This document shows positions 11,560 through 23,797 of a stretch of DNA of 64,000 bases, in pieces. Location: the NCBI GenBank assembly GCA_013146195.2, contig CM028377.1, forward strand, positions 107,176,094 to 107,240,093, in the 5' to 3' direction. Every line of letters begins with the position of its first letter. Positions within the stretch are counted from its first letter, which is position 1. The notes under the pieces were generated by a model. That model had not been told where the DNA came from and did not search any database. It worked only from the letters and a program-made list of their open reading frames with translations. Position numbers and translations under genes: made by a program. This DNA comes from Codonopsis lanceolata (taxonomy: Eukaryota > Streptophyta > Magnoliopsida > Asterales > Campanulaceae).

Positions 11560-13770
11560 TTGCATTTCTTTCAGGCAAGAACTTCAAAATCGAAGCGAGA
11601 CAGCGGAAAGAGTTTGAACCCGGAAACTGACATTCCTCCCAAGCGGATGTCAACCTTCCTGATACCCAACCTTTCCCGCCTCCTCATGACATTATTGTCG
11701 CTCCGACCTGCTATATATTCCAGAATGTGCATTGACCTTCGCCAATCAACTAGGCTATAGCCGCCGGCGCCAAAGCTTGCGAGGACATGGACGCCTCTGG
11801 GATTCTACCCCTCTTCTGCCTCAACGACAAAAACTATAGCATCTTTCTGGCAGAAGAATTCTATCAAAGAATGGAGCTCATGAACAAGACAGCTTTACGA
11901 GGGTGGATTCGCCGTCCCATCTCCATTACCGCTAAATCAATCTCCACTATCATCGGCGTACATTATAGTGGGGAGCTCTTTTAAAAGAATTATGGTCGAG
12001 GCTTTACATGCCTCGAGGAAGCCATGAGGGAAATGTGGAGCACCTCACAAGCCACCTCCTTGACAAAGGGCTCCTATTCAAGAGTGGAGCTCATGATATG
12101 TTTACGCCCAGAAATCAACTTAACAAGTGCCGTATTCCTTCTTACGCCTCCCTCAATGGGGACTCATCATCTTCAATGAGTTAAAGCAGTGGGTGGAGAA
12201 AGCTAAGAACAACCCCACTTGCAAACGCCCCTTCGTCAGGCTGATTAATGCCCTTCTAAGGGATGATGCTAATGTCAACTCTTCTTTGAAAGAAGATGAG
12301 TTGTTTACGATACAGTGGCCAAGGAGAAGCAACTCACGACCTCGCTTCTTCAAGAAGTATATCGAATACGAGAACAAGCGACTCGGCAATGCGCGTAGTG
12401 GTCTACCGCCACTACTCGACAAAGTGGCCAAGCTCGCACCTATCTTGGTCACCCGCTTCAATATGGAAGCACATGGCGGCTAGCAGACCCACAAAAAGGC
12501 CTCTGCAAAATTCGACGATCAAGTGGCCGCGACCTCCATCAGGCCAAAGACTTGGCCGATGAGGCGTAGCAATTTGCTATGACCAAGATGGCGCCTAAGG
12601 GCAAAGCAAAGAAGACAAGGCCTGAAGAGGCAACTCCAATCGAAGAGGAGCGTGCCAAGTGGATTAGGAAGGAGATGAAGGAAGGCCAAAAGAACAAGGC
12701 ACCGTGCCAATCCACCATTCCTCACCTCCACACCGACCCAAGCCCACCCATCCTCTCGGCCACCTACCCAAACCAAACCAATCACCCTCACCATCTCCCC
12801 GCACCCACTCCCAAACCAAAACGAAGGAGACTTCAAAACCTTTGAAGACCAGCCACCGGCAGCCCTCCAACCTCTACCGATGAAGCAACCGAAGTCTCCT
12901 ATTCACCGCTAAGGAAGAAAAGAGAGCCGCCGCCCCAAACCTTCTACCGCCAGCCAACCAACTACCACTACCGACGCCCAACCCACAACCTGTCAACCCT
13001 TCATCTATAATCACAACCCTTTATCTATACCTGCCAACCCTTCATCTATACCTATCAACCCTTCATCACCTCCGGAGGAGTCTATCCCTCAAGAGGAGCC
13101 TCAAATTCAGGAGGAGACAGCCAGAACCCCCACTCCTCCTCCTCCTTCACCCTTCAACTACTCTCCTGACCCATCTACCCCTTCCTCACCACCCCAATCC
13201 CAACCAACTTCTTCAAACACACCACGCCCAACTCCAATACCTCCCACCCACCATTAGACTCGCTGCCGCAAGTTCTTTTTCGAACTTTCGTAAGAGCGCA
13301 CTATTTACCTCTACCCATCAACCTCCTCAACCTTCTCAACCTCTCATTAGAAAACCAAAATCCCTCTTCTACCCCCGCCTTCCTTCCTCGGTTTTCTACC
13401 GACTTCATTCTTATTCATCTCATATCGCTGACCACTCTGACACCGACATTGAGATTGATTCCCTCCAACACCACCTCCCCCTCCACCCATTACCATATCT
13501 TCCTCCACCAACACCATACCAACCCAAGACTCATCTTCTTCCGACTCCATCACTCCTCCACTCCAACAGACCATACGGCCTGCAGACTCTACCTATGCCG
13601 GCACTATTCATATTGGCCAGGCAACCACTTCTCATCAACCAGCCAATGATGAAATTTTGTCTAGGCTTGATGCCATCTACCATCAGCTCGGCGAGCTTAC
13701 AAGCATCTCTACCGCTACCGCCGAAATAGCCACTGCAGCTTCCAAAGCCAACGACCGCACTGCTGCTATC
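11560..13770 (+). pseudogene. Extra 3' ORF of Copia element, copy 1 (env-like position), decayed
   Basis: A long coding-like region on the same strand follows pol and precedes the 3' LTR. Readable parts are a Lys/Arg-rich start (ARTSKSKRDSGK), AEEFYQRMEL at 11850 on, KRPFVRLINALLRDD at about 12217-12260, and a long Pro/Thr/Ser-rich tail to about 13250. A helix-like end near 13660-13770 reads LDAIYHQLGELTS and ends AAIFYLG. Frameshifts and stops break it. Copy 2 (14933-19209) matches each landmark in the same order (AEEFYQRVKV, RPFVRLINVLLRN, ATIFYLGK). The position matches the env-like or additional ORF of Sireviruses. The N-terminal part recalls proteins annotated as putative plant transposon protein, but that is a weak inference and no function is assigned. 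Confidence 0.75.
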
Positions 13771-14169
13771 TTTTACCTTGGTAGTTTATGTATCTTTTCT
13801 TCCCTTACCTTTGTATTTATCTTCATCTTTTGAAAACTCTGTTATATGTAAACTTCTTGTTTATAAATACAGAAGATTACTTGTTTTTCAAAAAGTTATC
13901 TTGTTTAAATTCTTGTTGCTTTATATTCATATCTGTTTAGAATTTAAACAATCAGTTTAAATTTATTTTAAGTGCTGCTAATCTGTGTGCTGTTCTATGA
14001 CACTTTACCCTTGTATGCACTTAGATTAGTCCCTTACATTTGAGGTGTTATTCTGTTTGATAGAGGCATGTCTTCTGTTACTCTATATAAAATTTCTCAG
14101 ACATGTTATTATCTATCAAATAGTCTGTTTTAAAGCCCTCATTTGTAGTAATGATGACCAGATATAAAT
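13771..14169 (+). other. Non-coding stretch between the extra ORF and the polypurine tract
   Basis: AT-rich DNA with no frame of interest. The part containing GAGGCATGTCTTCTG and GACATGTTATTATCT is shared with the equivalent stretch of copy 2 (about 20740-20790), showing that both belong to one element family. Confidence 0.65.
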
Positions 14170-14179
14170 AGGAGGAGAT

Positions 14180-14932
14180 TGTTGATTCTTATGTTAGATT
14201 TATATCTGTTCAATTCATTGCATTAGTTTTATACTTCAGTGGCTAATCGAGCTGCGTATCGATTAGCGTGGCAACTGTGTATAGACACTGTACAGAATCA
14301 ATCGAACACTTAAAGGATTGCTCTAAAACTTCATAACTCCAAGTCCTTCACCAAGCAATCAAGAGATCCTCAACAGATCTAGAAGTCCTCGTCAACAACA
14401 AGAAGCAAATCGACATCGACATTTATTGTTTTATCTTCTTTTGTTTACTTCCATTAACTATATGTCAACCTAATTAAATATCATGTATTTACGATATTTA
14501 ATTCCCTAGACCCCAAACACAAGTCAATATTTTTGTACACGGTCCATTAGGGATATTCTTTGTAATTGATCTAGTGGAAAACATAGTGCACAATTTAAAT
14601 CCAAGGTTGACTGCCTTGGTGGTGGACGTAGCACTCATTATAGTGTGAACCATCCCAAAATAATTGTGTTATTCCTTATTGTTTGTCTGATATTTGAACT
14701 GCAAAATTACTTTGATTATCCTTATCCATTTACAGCAGAACTTAAGTAACTTGTAAAGGTCTACCTAGTCCTTATCTACAGACTGAACAACTACTTTAAG
14801 GTGTTCCGCTACTTGAATCTTTCGATAGATTCCAAGTATCTTTCAAAGTATTTACCAAAAAGTTTTAAGTGTTTAATAAGCTATTCAACCCCCCCCCCTT
14901 CTAGCTTATTATTGTGCCCGTTGGGACCCACA
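14180..14932 (+). repeat. 3' LTR of the first Sirevirus-like Copia element
   Basis: The LTR begins TGTTGATTC directly after the polypurine tract AGGAGGAGAT (14170-14179) and ends GTTGGGACCCACA at 14932, giving TG...CA termini and 753 bp. Near the end is a C-rich stretch (ATTCAACCCCCCCCC, 14884 on) as in the LTR at 20856-22122. The two LTRs share GTGGCTAAT, CTGCGTATCGATTAG and the 3' end but differ in length and much of the middle. They are therefore relatives rather than recent duplicates. No matching 5' LTR is in the window. Confidence 0.85.
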
Positions 14933-17900
14933 TGAACCATCAGTGCGTGCCTACTCAACGGGGGTCAAGACAGTTGATGACCTTAACTAGTCCGGGATTC
15001 TACCTCTGTTCATGCTAGAAGACTTGGACTATAGCAACCTTCTGGCAGAAGAATTCTACCAAAGGGTAAAGGTCAACGAGTCCAGAACCTCCATCTCTGG
15101 TGTCATCTGGACTGTCTCTATCATCGTCACTGCCTCCAGGATTGCCAAGACCATTGGCATTGAGTTTGATGGCCCCACTTCTCTCACTGCTGCTAAGAAT
15201 GACCTTGCTGTGAGGTTCCCGGGTGCGACCCGCCGCGCCTTTGTTTAGGGGTGCCGCGGATCGGGACACCACCGCTCGCTCCACCCTCCCTTGTTTAGGG
15301 GAAGACGAAATCCAAAGTGCGAGAGGAGTGTGCTGTCTATATTAGCACGTTGGAATGTGCCTCGGTTGCCCTGAGTGGATTTTGTATCCAAAATGGGAAC
15401 TAAAGGTTTCCTCATGTCAGGTTATCCCTTATTTCGTGGATAACAGGATATGGGAATGCATTACCTTTCCATTCTCATTCTCCCCTTTTTTCGTGGGATA
15501 ATAGAGAAGTGCAAGAAAAGATATTGCGACGCCCCACTTATGGATTTATTAAAATGGCCTTATGGCCCAATCGGATCGCTATGGGAGCTATGGGTTTCCC
15601 GCATCAAGTTATCCCTTGTTTAGGGGATACCAGATATGGGAATACATCACCCTCCATTCCGTATCTCCCTTTTTTAGGGAGAACAGAAAGTGCAAAGAGG
15701 AATGTTGCGTGGCCCCACGGATCGAAAGTTTTTAGTCGCCACCTTTATTTTAAGGCAAAAATAAAGGAAAACCGTAAGAGAAAACTAGAGATTTTAGAAA
15801 GCGGGTTCGGGGCTAAGTTACGAGTTGGGAAGGTGCTAGGCACCCAACTCGCCATTTTCGGTCTCAAAGCGTTTTTGGTGAAATATGCTCATTGTTATAT
15901 TAATCTAGCAAATAAATAAGGTCTTATTTTGACAAGGGAAAATTAAACAGATACATTCGTGGCTACATTATTTACGGACTCGCACCGCCTCCTTCCAATA
16001 ATTACAAACACATTTAATAGTATTTGGCCATTATAATGGCTCTTTTACAAAATATTTCCTAATCTAATCTGCGGCGACAACGGCTTATATTGGCTACATT
16101 GTGCGGATTTAAAATACAACTTTTTGAAAATAAATAAAAGGAAAAATACAAATGAAATAAAAATACGCCCTTAAAGGTATTACCTTTTAGAGCGGTGGTG
16201 TGCTCGCTCTGTCCTCTGCGGGAGAGGGAGTCTTTTTTTGTTTTGAATTGAAGTGGGATGAATGAGCTGGATTTGGAACCGGATTGATGCTTGATTTGAT
16301 TGATGTTTTGAGTGTTGGGCTAGAGCAACCTCGGCAGGATTGACTTTATTTGGATTGGTTTTGGCCTTTTTAGTGGGCGGAACCTAGACTTAAGTTTTGC
16401 TTTTTAGCTCGTTACTCCAGAGTAAGCAGGTATATGTTTATGTGTATTTTTTGTGTGTGCGTTTTATATATTTGTGTGTGTGCTTGTGGGTGAGAGAGGA
16501 TATATTTGTGTGAGTGTGTGCGAGTGATTGTGTGAGTATTTGAGTGGAGGGGGTATATTTATGAGTGGGCCGGCCGGGAGAAGTTGAGAGAGGGAGGGCG
16601 CTGGAGTGGTTTTTATGAGAGAGAGAGAGATTGTGGGATAAAAATTGAGAGAGAGAGAGCTGGGGCTGCGCTCGGTTTTTTGAGGGAGAGAGAGAGCTGG
16701 GGCTTGGGAATTGTGAGGGCTGGGCTTAGAAAATGAGGGAATGAGGGAGTATTTATAGGTAGAATTGTGGGGGTGGGGGGTGCAACCGGCGGCTGAGGTT
16801 TTGCTTTTTCTCTTTCTTTTTTTTTTTTTCTTTCTTTTTCTTTTGTTTTCTTTTTCATTTGGTTTTGCTTTTTGTTTTTCTTTCTCACGTTTTTTTTTTC
16901 TTTCTTTTGTTTTTCTTTTCTTTTATTTTGTTTTTTTTTTGTTTTTTTTTTTTGTTCTCTTTCTTTTTCTTTGTATCTTTGTTCCTGAAACATGCAAGAA
17001 ATAATTAGTAGTTTATTTTACAATATTTATTGGACAATATAAAATAGGGGTACGAATTTGGGGTGTCTACACTTGCCTGGTCCTATATGCATGGAGAACA
17101 CACTCCAAGGGAGCCTCAAGAAAAGATGAAGCGTACACTGTTCGAAGATGATGTCTACTACATCAGCCATCTCTTCGACAAGAGCCTGATATTCACGAAC
17201 GGCACACACGATGTGATGATTGCTGACCAACTCGAGTACACAGCAGCAGTCATTCTCAACATCCGATTCAACTGGGCTCAGATAATCTTCGAGCTACTGT
17301 GTGATGCTATTGATGTTGTCCAAGCATCCATCAAGCAAAGGAGGCCCTTTGTCCGCCTCATCAACGTCCTTCTCCGTAACAACAGAACCTTCCTTAACCG
17401 CTTGGTGAACTTTGAGAAGAAGAACATCACAAAAGCTGTTCAGTTCACCAGCACCTTCATCCTCAACCACCACAAGCTGAAGAATTAAAAGCTCAAGCAG
17501 CAAGGGCTTCCACCTCTACTTGAGGACACCTTCATTGCCAAACAGCTTGATCGAAAGCAGAAGAAGGATGCTGCCAAAAAAGGCTGCTCAAGCCAGTCTG
17601 CTGCAGAAAACTCTACTATTCCTCCTCCTAACAGGAAATCCAAGCGACAGTAATCTGGTGTTGAGGAGGAGCCTCCAGCTAAGAAGTAGAAGAAATCTTC
17701 CAAATCTGTTGTTGCCTCTACTGCTCTTCCTACTTCAACCTCTACTGCTGCTCCTTCAAAGAAGAAGAAGCGTTCTACTTCGGCTTCGCTCCCGAACGGA
17801 AGAGACCGGCCTGGCTGCGAACCTGAACATGCCCTTCTCCGCCTCGCGTAAGGCCAAGGCCGACCACCGAAACCGTACCTTTTGATGATCCTTCATCTTC

Positions 17901-19209
17901 ACCTGTCTCTTCCACGTCTCCACCTCTTCCCTCTTCAACAGACCCTGCTGTTGTTGGGGAGGAGCCCACCGAGCCTTCCTCTTCCATTACCTCAACAACC
18001 CCTGCTGTTGTTTAGGAGGAGCCTTCTTCTCCCCCTTCTAAGAAAAAGAAGCAAAGATTTCGCAAGAACTCTGCTGTTGCTCGACCACCTACACTACCAT
18101 CTCTAGAAGCTATCTCCTCTTTGCCTTCCTCACCAGAACCCATTACATCCACCCTTTCTGACTCTTCCCTAGCCATCATTCCTTCCTCCTCTACCTCTAC
18201 CCATTCCTTCTCATCCTACCATATCTCAGACGCCTTCTCTATCCCCTCTCTTGACCTTCATATCTCTTCTCTTCTTTATCAAACCTCATTTCTTCCAGAA
18301 TTATATCCTCCTTTTACCCAATACTTCAAACCCATCTCCATCTCTGTTGATCTCTACCAAATTCTTTTCCCTTCTATCTCTTCTGCCACCTATAAGTTCC
18401 TCTTCGAACTTAACTCCATTTCTGACCTCCTTACTCCTTATCCTCCAAACTTTATTCTTCTCCCCAAATCTCTTTTTCCCTCCTCCTTCCTTGAAACTTC
18501 TTCTCTCTCTTCCACTCCCTCTGTTAGTCATTCAGACACTGTTCCCTCTTCTCCAAACACTTCTGCACCTCACTCTTCCAGCTCTGCTTCTCCCTCAACC
18601 TTTAACCTTTCTCATCATCCACCTCTCAACCTTGTTGACGACTTCATCCCCATCAACCTTAACCCATACTTTGTTCCCTCCAACTCTGCTGACCCTGCTT
18701 TCCTCGATCTCCTTCGAACCAATCAAGCCCAACTTGAGCGTCTAAATGGCACGGTCTCTTCCATGGCTCAACAGATTGAGGTGATGAACTTCGGCTTAAA
18801 CACTACTCATGCCACCATTTTTTACCTTGGGAAGATAGTTGAACAGCTTGTCAATGACACTGCTCAAGCTTTCACCACCCACCGTTTCCTAGTTCAAGAC
18901 CAGCAGGAGTCATTGATGAGTACGCTCCACTCCCAACAAGTTAGCATTCGTCAACTCTTCGACGAGCTTTGAACCTCTCTAGCTCGCGCTATCATTGCTG
19001 AGTGTGTCGTCCCCAACTTCACTTATGTTCATCATGTTGAGCGGGCCAACCAGAGGGCTGCTGCCATCAGGGAGGAGAGAGCTACTCATCACTTGAACCA
19101 AGCACCGATAGAAGAACAAAACAAAGTTCGAGAGCATCTCAATGATTGTATCAAGATTTGGGTTGGTGACTACTTAGAACGCCGCCGAACTCAACCCAAC
19201 CTATTATGA
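14933..19209 (+). pseudogene. Extra 3' ORF of Copia element, copy 2, interrupted by a solo LTR
   Basis: This second copy starts right after the LTR at 14932. Readable parts are 15012-15208 (AEEFYQRVKV), then after the 15209-17071 insertion 17077-17488 (TLFEDDVYYISHLFDKSLIF, RPFVRLINVLLRN). A Lys-rich segment with KKKKR follows (about 17760), then a long Ser/Pro/Leu stretch 18121-18969 and a last part to 19209 (VREHLNDCIKIWVGDYLERR). The frame is open on both sides of the insertion and in phase across the CTTGC duplication. Stops at 17486-17488 and 18970-18972 and others show decay. A helical region containing ATIFYLGKIVEQL lies near 18810-18860. The gag and pol that should precede it are absent here. 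Confidence 0.77.
15209..17071 (+). mobile_element. Solo LTR (Tat/Ogre-like), 1863 bp, with 5-bp TSD CTTGC
   Basis: The insertion begins TGTGAGGTTCCCGGG and ends GGGTGTCTACA. It is flanked by identical CTTGC copies at 15204-15208 and 17072-17076, and it interrupts a frame that is in phase outside it. No gag or pol is present, so it is best read as a solo LTR left after recombination. The stretch near 15725-15870 (TTTTTAGTCGCCACC, then GTTACGAGTTGGGAAGGT and AGGCACCCAACTCG) resembles LTR sequence of Tat/Ogre Gypsy elements; this is recalled, not searched. It contains GA-rich tracts near 16618-16700 and a polypyrimidine tract near 16798-16985, which give spurious frames on both strands. Confidence 0.85.
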
Positions 19210-19335
19210 ACTGGTATAACTCTTCTGTTCTAACTTTTTATGGTTCAAATTCTGCTGTTAAACAGCTTGTTTAACTTACAAATGAAATATCTTTATTTTT
19301 TCTTATGATATGTTCTATATGTCTCATCTTACTCA
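19210..19335. other. Remnant non-coding part of the second Copia element, 5' of insertion
   Basis: Short AT-rich stretch after the extra ORF. It continues at 20603 after the 19336-20602 insertion. Confidence 0.6.
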
Positions 19336-20602
19336 TGTGTTATAAAATTACCTTGCAAGTACACAAGACTATTGTAGAATAGAAAGATGGTAGCAAGGGT
19401 TGAACCTCGGGAGAATGAATTAAAAAGGATTTAATCTAAACTAATTAAAAATTACAATTAAATAAAAAAAGGGGTTTTTGTTTTGGAAAGATTTAAATTC
19501 TAAATTAATAAAATAACTCTAAATTAACTAATTGCAGAAGTCTGAATTTTATTAAAGTTTTACGGATGAGAATGGTCTAGGTATTGGAATTCACCTGTAT
19601 CTCCTTTTATGTGTAGTGATCTAAAGGTATCTATCAATTATGGGTCCTATCGCTAGGTAAAGGATTGAGACTTACTGGTCGAGGATTGCAACCCTTAGTA
19701 CTCCGCTTTTAGTGTGCTTTCTTGGTCCGTCCACACAGTAATTAAGAGTCCATTAAGTTCCTTATGAATTAAAGCATGGAGGAACGAACTCTATTGCATT
19801 CCACCACACAATACGAACCTAGATCTACTCCTTAGCCTACAGTTGGGAATCAGAGAGACCTATTTACCAATTAGGTTGGCCAGTGTATGACTTATGCATA
19901 TGGTCGTGCAGTTCATCATACCCAAGAGCCTACACAACCAATTATAATCTAATATGATAAACAGTAATTTGATAGAATGAAATTATATTAACACATAAAA
20001 ATCGATACAAGGTTACCTCCAACACCTAGAATGAAGCGGTTAGTTCATCATAGATGATGAACAACACATATGAATGAATTTGAGCATCTTCAATCTTTGA
20101 CAATTGAAATAATAATGAATTACAAAGTGTTTCTGTCTCTTGAGAGTACTCAAGAGCAGCCTAAATTAACCTAAAACGGATCCTCCAAAGTTGAAGAGTT
20201 ATGGTTTTATTTATACTAGCTAGGGTTTTATGAGAAAGGACAAAACTGCCCAAAACTGAAAATCGGGGTTGAGTGTTTGCTCAACCCATACCTTGAGCGA
20301 TCGGTCAGGCCTTAATCTTCAGATTCTTGTTTTTGGATTTTGCGCCCTTGCTCAGCCTCTTGCTGAGCGAGCGCTCAGCCTTCAGAACAGAAATTTGGAC
20401 CTTTTTCTTCAGCAGATTTGCATTAAGGTCCCTGGAAGCTTCATAACTTTGCAAAATAGCCCAAAATTCTTCATTTTCCATATTTTTAGCCTGAAACTCA
20501 TTAAAACACTAAAACCCATATCAATAGCTTTGGAAACTCACAGAAAAACACAATCTAAGTAGGAATATACACACAATAGATGCGTACAAAACACATCTAT
20601 CA
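19336..20602 (-). mobile_element. Solo-LTR-like insertion, minus orientation, 1267 bp
   Basis: On the minus strand the insertion starts TGATAGATGTGTTTTGT and ends TTTTATAACACA, i.e. TG...CA. On the plus strand it is flanked by CTTACTCA (19328-19335) and CTTACTTA (20603-20610), an imperfect 7/8 duplication. If instead CTTAC is the exact 5-bp duplication, the element would run 19333-20602 and end in TCATG rather than TG. It sits in the non-coding 3' part of the second Copia element. There is no coding domain inside, so a solo LTR is likeliest; the lineage is not identified. Confidence 0.7.
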
Positions 20603-20855
20603 CTTACTTATCATGTCCAATTTAAACTGTGCGTTTAAATCTTTAGACTACGTATTTCCTGCTCTTTGTTAACATTTAAACTCTGCTTAACTTTGTAAGT
20701 ACTTAGTCTAGCTATCTCTCTACTAAGACTTCTACTCTGAGAGGCATGTCTGCTTTACTTGAATAAAACTTGTTTTAAGACATGTTATTATCTCAGTGCA
20801 TGATTCAAAGTCTGCTAGTAGCTGAGATGATCACATCAACCAAATAGGAGGGGAT
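20603..20855 (+). other. 3' non-coding part of the second Copia element up to the polypurine tract
   Basis: It shares GAGGCATGTCT and GACATGTTATTATCT with the first element (13771-14169) and ends in the polypurine-like AGGAGGGGAT at 20846-20855, just before the LTR. Confidence 0.65.
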
Positions 20856-22122
20856 TGTTGACCCTCACATGTTCTAGATTTGGTTGAAGTCATCTTTGAT
20901 TCTATTGCACAGTGGCTAATAGGTCTGCGTATCGATTAGTGTGACAATTGTCTTAGAATCAAGGGTGTAATAGAACAAGTTTAGTGTTAGTCTCCACAAG
21001 GTGCGAACCAGCAGGCTTGAACAGCAGCCTTGAAAGCATGGTTCAACAGCAGACTTCTAAGTCTACTCAGCTCAAAATCAAAGTTTAGCTGGACACGCGG
21101 AATTAGGTCACACATTATTTGCTCTAGATATTTTCTATCTAGTCAAATAATATTTAATTTATCTTCATCAGTTTTCCTTCCAAAAAGGTCATCTATGTCA
21201 TTATCTATCAAACGAGACAGATGACTATCCAGCCTGTCGTCTAAATTATGAAGACTGAAGACATTACCTCTTTTGGCTAAGAAGACTTTCAAGCTGTAAC
21301 GCCTGCAAGCTGCAAACTTACTCTCTTTGGAAATATCTGCCTCTGCAACCACTGCATCTCTGATGTCTGTTGATGTGCACAACCCACAAAGCGCCGAATT
21401 GCATTTAATGCATTTTAACGTTGGACTCAATCCATCAACTCTCAGTCCAACGGTCCTGAAGATTTCTCCTATTATAAATTCAAGTTTTGAAGATCTGAAT
21501 CTCAACAATCTCTTGCACATTCAATACTCAATCTTCATCTTCAATACAAAAATATTCAAGAGATAAAAAAGGACAAGAACTAACACTTCACCAAACTTCC
21601 TGAAGCTGCAGATCTACTAGTCTTTATTCTATTTCAGCTTCTTCTAGTTTGTCATTAACTGTTCTTTATGTTAGCACTTGAGAAAACAATTACCTATTGA
21701 TTGTTTCTCTCATCATTAAACACTTGGTTGAAAAACTATTTTTGTGCACGATCCATTAGAGATCTAACTTTCTCACCTAGTGGATAAACAAGTGCACATT
21801 TCAAAATCCAAAGCTAACCACTTTGGTAGTGGACATAATACTATTCACACTATGAACCACTTCTAAATTTTGTGTATTGCTTGAACTTTTTCTATTTATC
21901 TTATAACTGCTATTATTATTACGTTGCCGAAATAGTTTAAAAGCAGCAGCCTCTGATCTATTTTTTCTTCTTAGTTTTTCCGCTGCCCTAACTGCTCTTA
22001 TATGTTAGCTTTCTTAAAAGAAGAAGAACACTTTGAAAAGTTTTTAAAGGAATTTAAAAAAAAACAGCTAGGCTATTCAACCCCCCTCCTTCTAACCTAG
22101 ATTGTGCCTATTGGGACCAACA
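20856..22122 (+). repeat. 3' LTR of the second Sirevirus-like Copia element
   Basis: It starts TGTTGACCCTCAC directly after a polypurine tract and ends TTGGGACCAACA at 22122, 1267 bp, TG...CA. The C-rich TTCAACCCCCCTCCTTCTAA before the end is typical of this LTR group and is shared with 14180-14932. The middle part (21000-21600) is absent from the shorter LTR, so the two belong to different subfamilies or one is deleted. No coding function is claimed for the short frames inside it. Confidence 0.85.
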
Positions 22123-22348
22123 ACCACACCCCAAAACTTACTTTCTACACTTTATTTTCTGCATTGATGTGTTGTACATGACAGAAAAGGGGGTGTAAAG
22201 AATGAATTTTTAGGTGTATTTAGCCCCACCCTTTAAGAAATAATAAAGGGTAAATGCATATGACCTTCGTTTTTCATTTTACCCTAAATTTGCGTCTTAC
22301 TTTAGTTAGTGGATCTCATATTTTGTATGGACATCCTTGAAAAACAAA

Positions 22349-23468
22349 GGATGATTTTCGGGTTGGTACACTGTAGTGAAATTATAACCTAAAAAGTCTC
22401 ATATATTTGTTTTAAACTGCTACAATACACTTTTGAGGAGAAAATAACGAAGATACCCTTAATGAAGGAAAAGCGGGCGCACAAAGCCCCTGCCCAAATA
22501 TGGGCATCTTAATTCAAAAATTGGGTATCGCTAATTTTTTGGGCATCACAATTCAAAAATCTCATCTCAAATTTGGGCATAGCAATGCTTCCGAAGCAAA
22601 AATTGGGCATCGATAAAAAGAAAATGCCCTATGATTGATGGTGTGGGTGCTTTTAACCTTTTTTCTCTTTCTTCCCTCATTCTTCCCCCACTATTTTCTC
22701 TTTCTTCCCCTCATTCTTCCCCACTCGTTTCTCTCTCTTCTCGGTATAATGCTCTTTTGTAAATGAAAGTAATCGTTCCAGTAGAAGCAGAAATGGGAGT
22801 TGGAAGTCTTTTCCCTTTATACATATGTTATTTCTCTAAAAACGACAATCAATCTCACTTCATAAATTTTGCAACTCGGAGGCAACGACACCCACATCGG
22901 AGGCAACGATGCCCAAATTGAATTTACCTGAAAGCTTTGCTTATTCCTTTCAATGGAAGTATTTTTTTTTTGTAAATGAAAACAGTCGTTCCAGCAGAAA
23001 AAGAAAAGAGAGTTGGAATTCCTTTCCCTTTATACGTATGTTATTTCTCTAAAAAAACGATCATCAATCTCACTCCAAAATTTTTGCAATTCAATGGATG
23101 CTTGAGTGACCTGCATTTGGTTATGCTTGCAAAGATATCAAAGCAATGGCTGATTGGTTTGCTCTAAGACTGGATGCAGGTGGAAATATGTTTCACATGG
23201 CTAATTTATTTCTTACATTACAGGTTATGGTCGATTTCCTAATAAATGTCATGGCAACGACATCCACATTGGAGGCAACGACACCCACATCGGAGGCAAT
23301 GACGCCCAAATTGGATTTTCCTTCAAGAGATTTCTTCGGCATCTCTGAGTCTCTCTCCCAACTTCAACCAAAACCTCTTGCTAAGTCGACGAATCTCTGG
23401 TTTGCGCTAAGAATACAGTTTCCGAATGAAGAGAAATATTGTTCTCGTGATTGGATGGAAGACTTGAA

Positions 23469-23509
<41 letters not shown>

Positions 23510-23797
23510 AATATCCTATATATTCAATGACAAGTTGTGACTGAAAGCTTCGATTATTCCATTCAATAGCAGTTCTTCTCTTTCGGAATTGGATTCATCA
23601 ATAAAATGGTAGCTAAAATTGTGGTGTGGGTTAGGAATTGGAAAGAGAAAAGAAAGCAAATTGATTGAGAGAGAGGACGATGTTTGGTGCGTGGGTATTT
23701 TAGGAAAAAAAATTATAGAAAGTGGTTTTTTGCGGTTTAAAAAAAAATAGCTAAGCGGTTACAATTCTATAAAATGGTACTGACCCACAATTATTTC
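22349..23797. mobile_element. Non-autonomous MULE, copy A of the GGGCATCG family, 9-bp TSD
   Basis: The element is flanked by exact AAAAACAAA at 22340-22348 and 23798-23806. The ends are imperfect terminal inverted repeats: the left has GGTTGGTACAC then GAAATTATAACC, the right in reverse complement has GGGTCAGTACC then GAATTGTAACC. Inside are scattered short motifs such as ATTGGGCATCGCTAATT and CATCGGAGGCAACGA (22896-22915 and near 23290). An AT microsatellite lies at 23472-23504. Two short frames (about 22976-23167 and 23146-23460) show no recognised domain. A 9-bp duplication and degenerate TIRs fit Mutator-like elements. No transposase is present. Confidence 0.8.

Noticed and set aside
12153..12870. 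Minus-strand frames opposite the Copia extra ORF
   Set aside because: They are antisense shadows; the plus strand is supported by the second copy.
16613..17004. Lys/Glu-rich (minus) and Phe-rich (plus) frames
   Set aside because: They are translations of the polypyrimidine/polypurine tract in the solo LTR.
23146..23544. Frame ending in repeated Ile-Tyr, and similar Tyr-Ile frame at 29677-29964
   Set aside because: The repeated residues come from AT microsatellites; no domain is visible in the rest.
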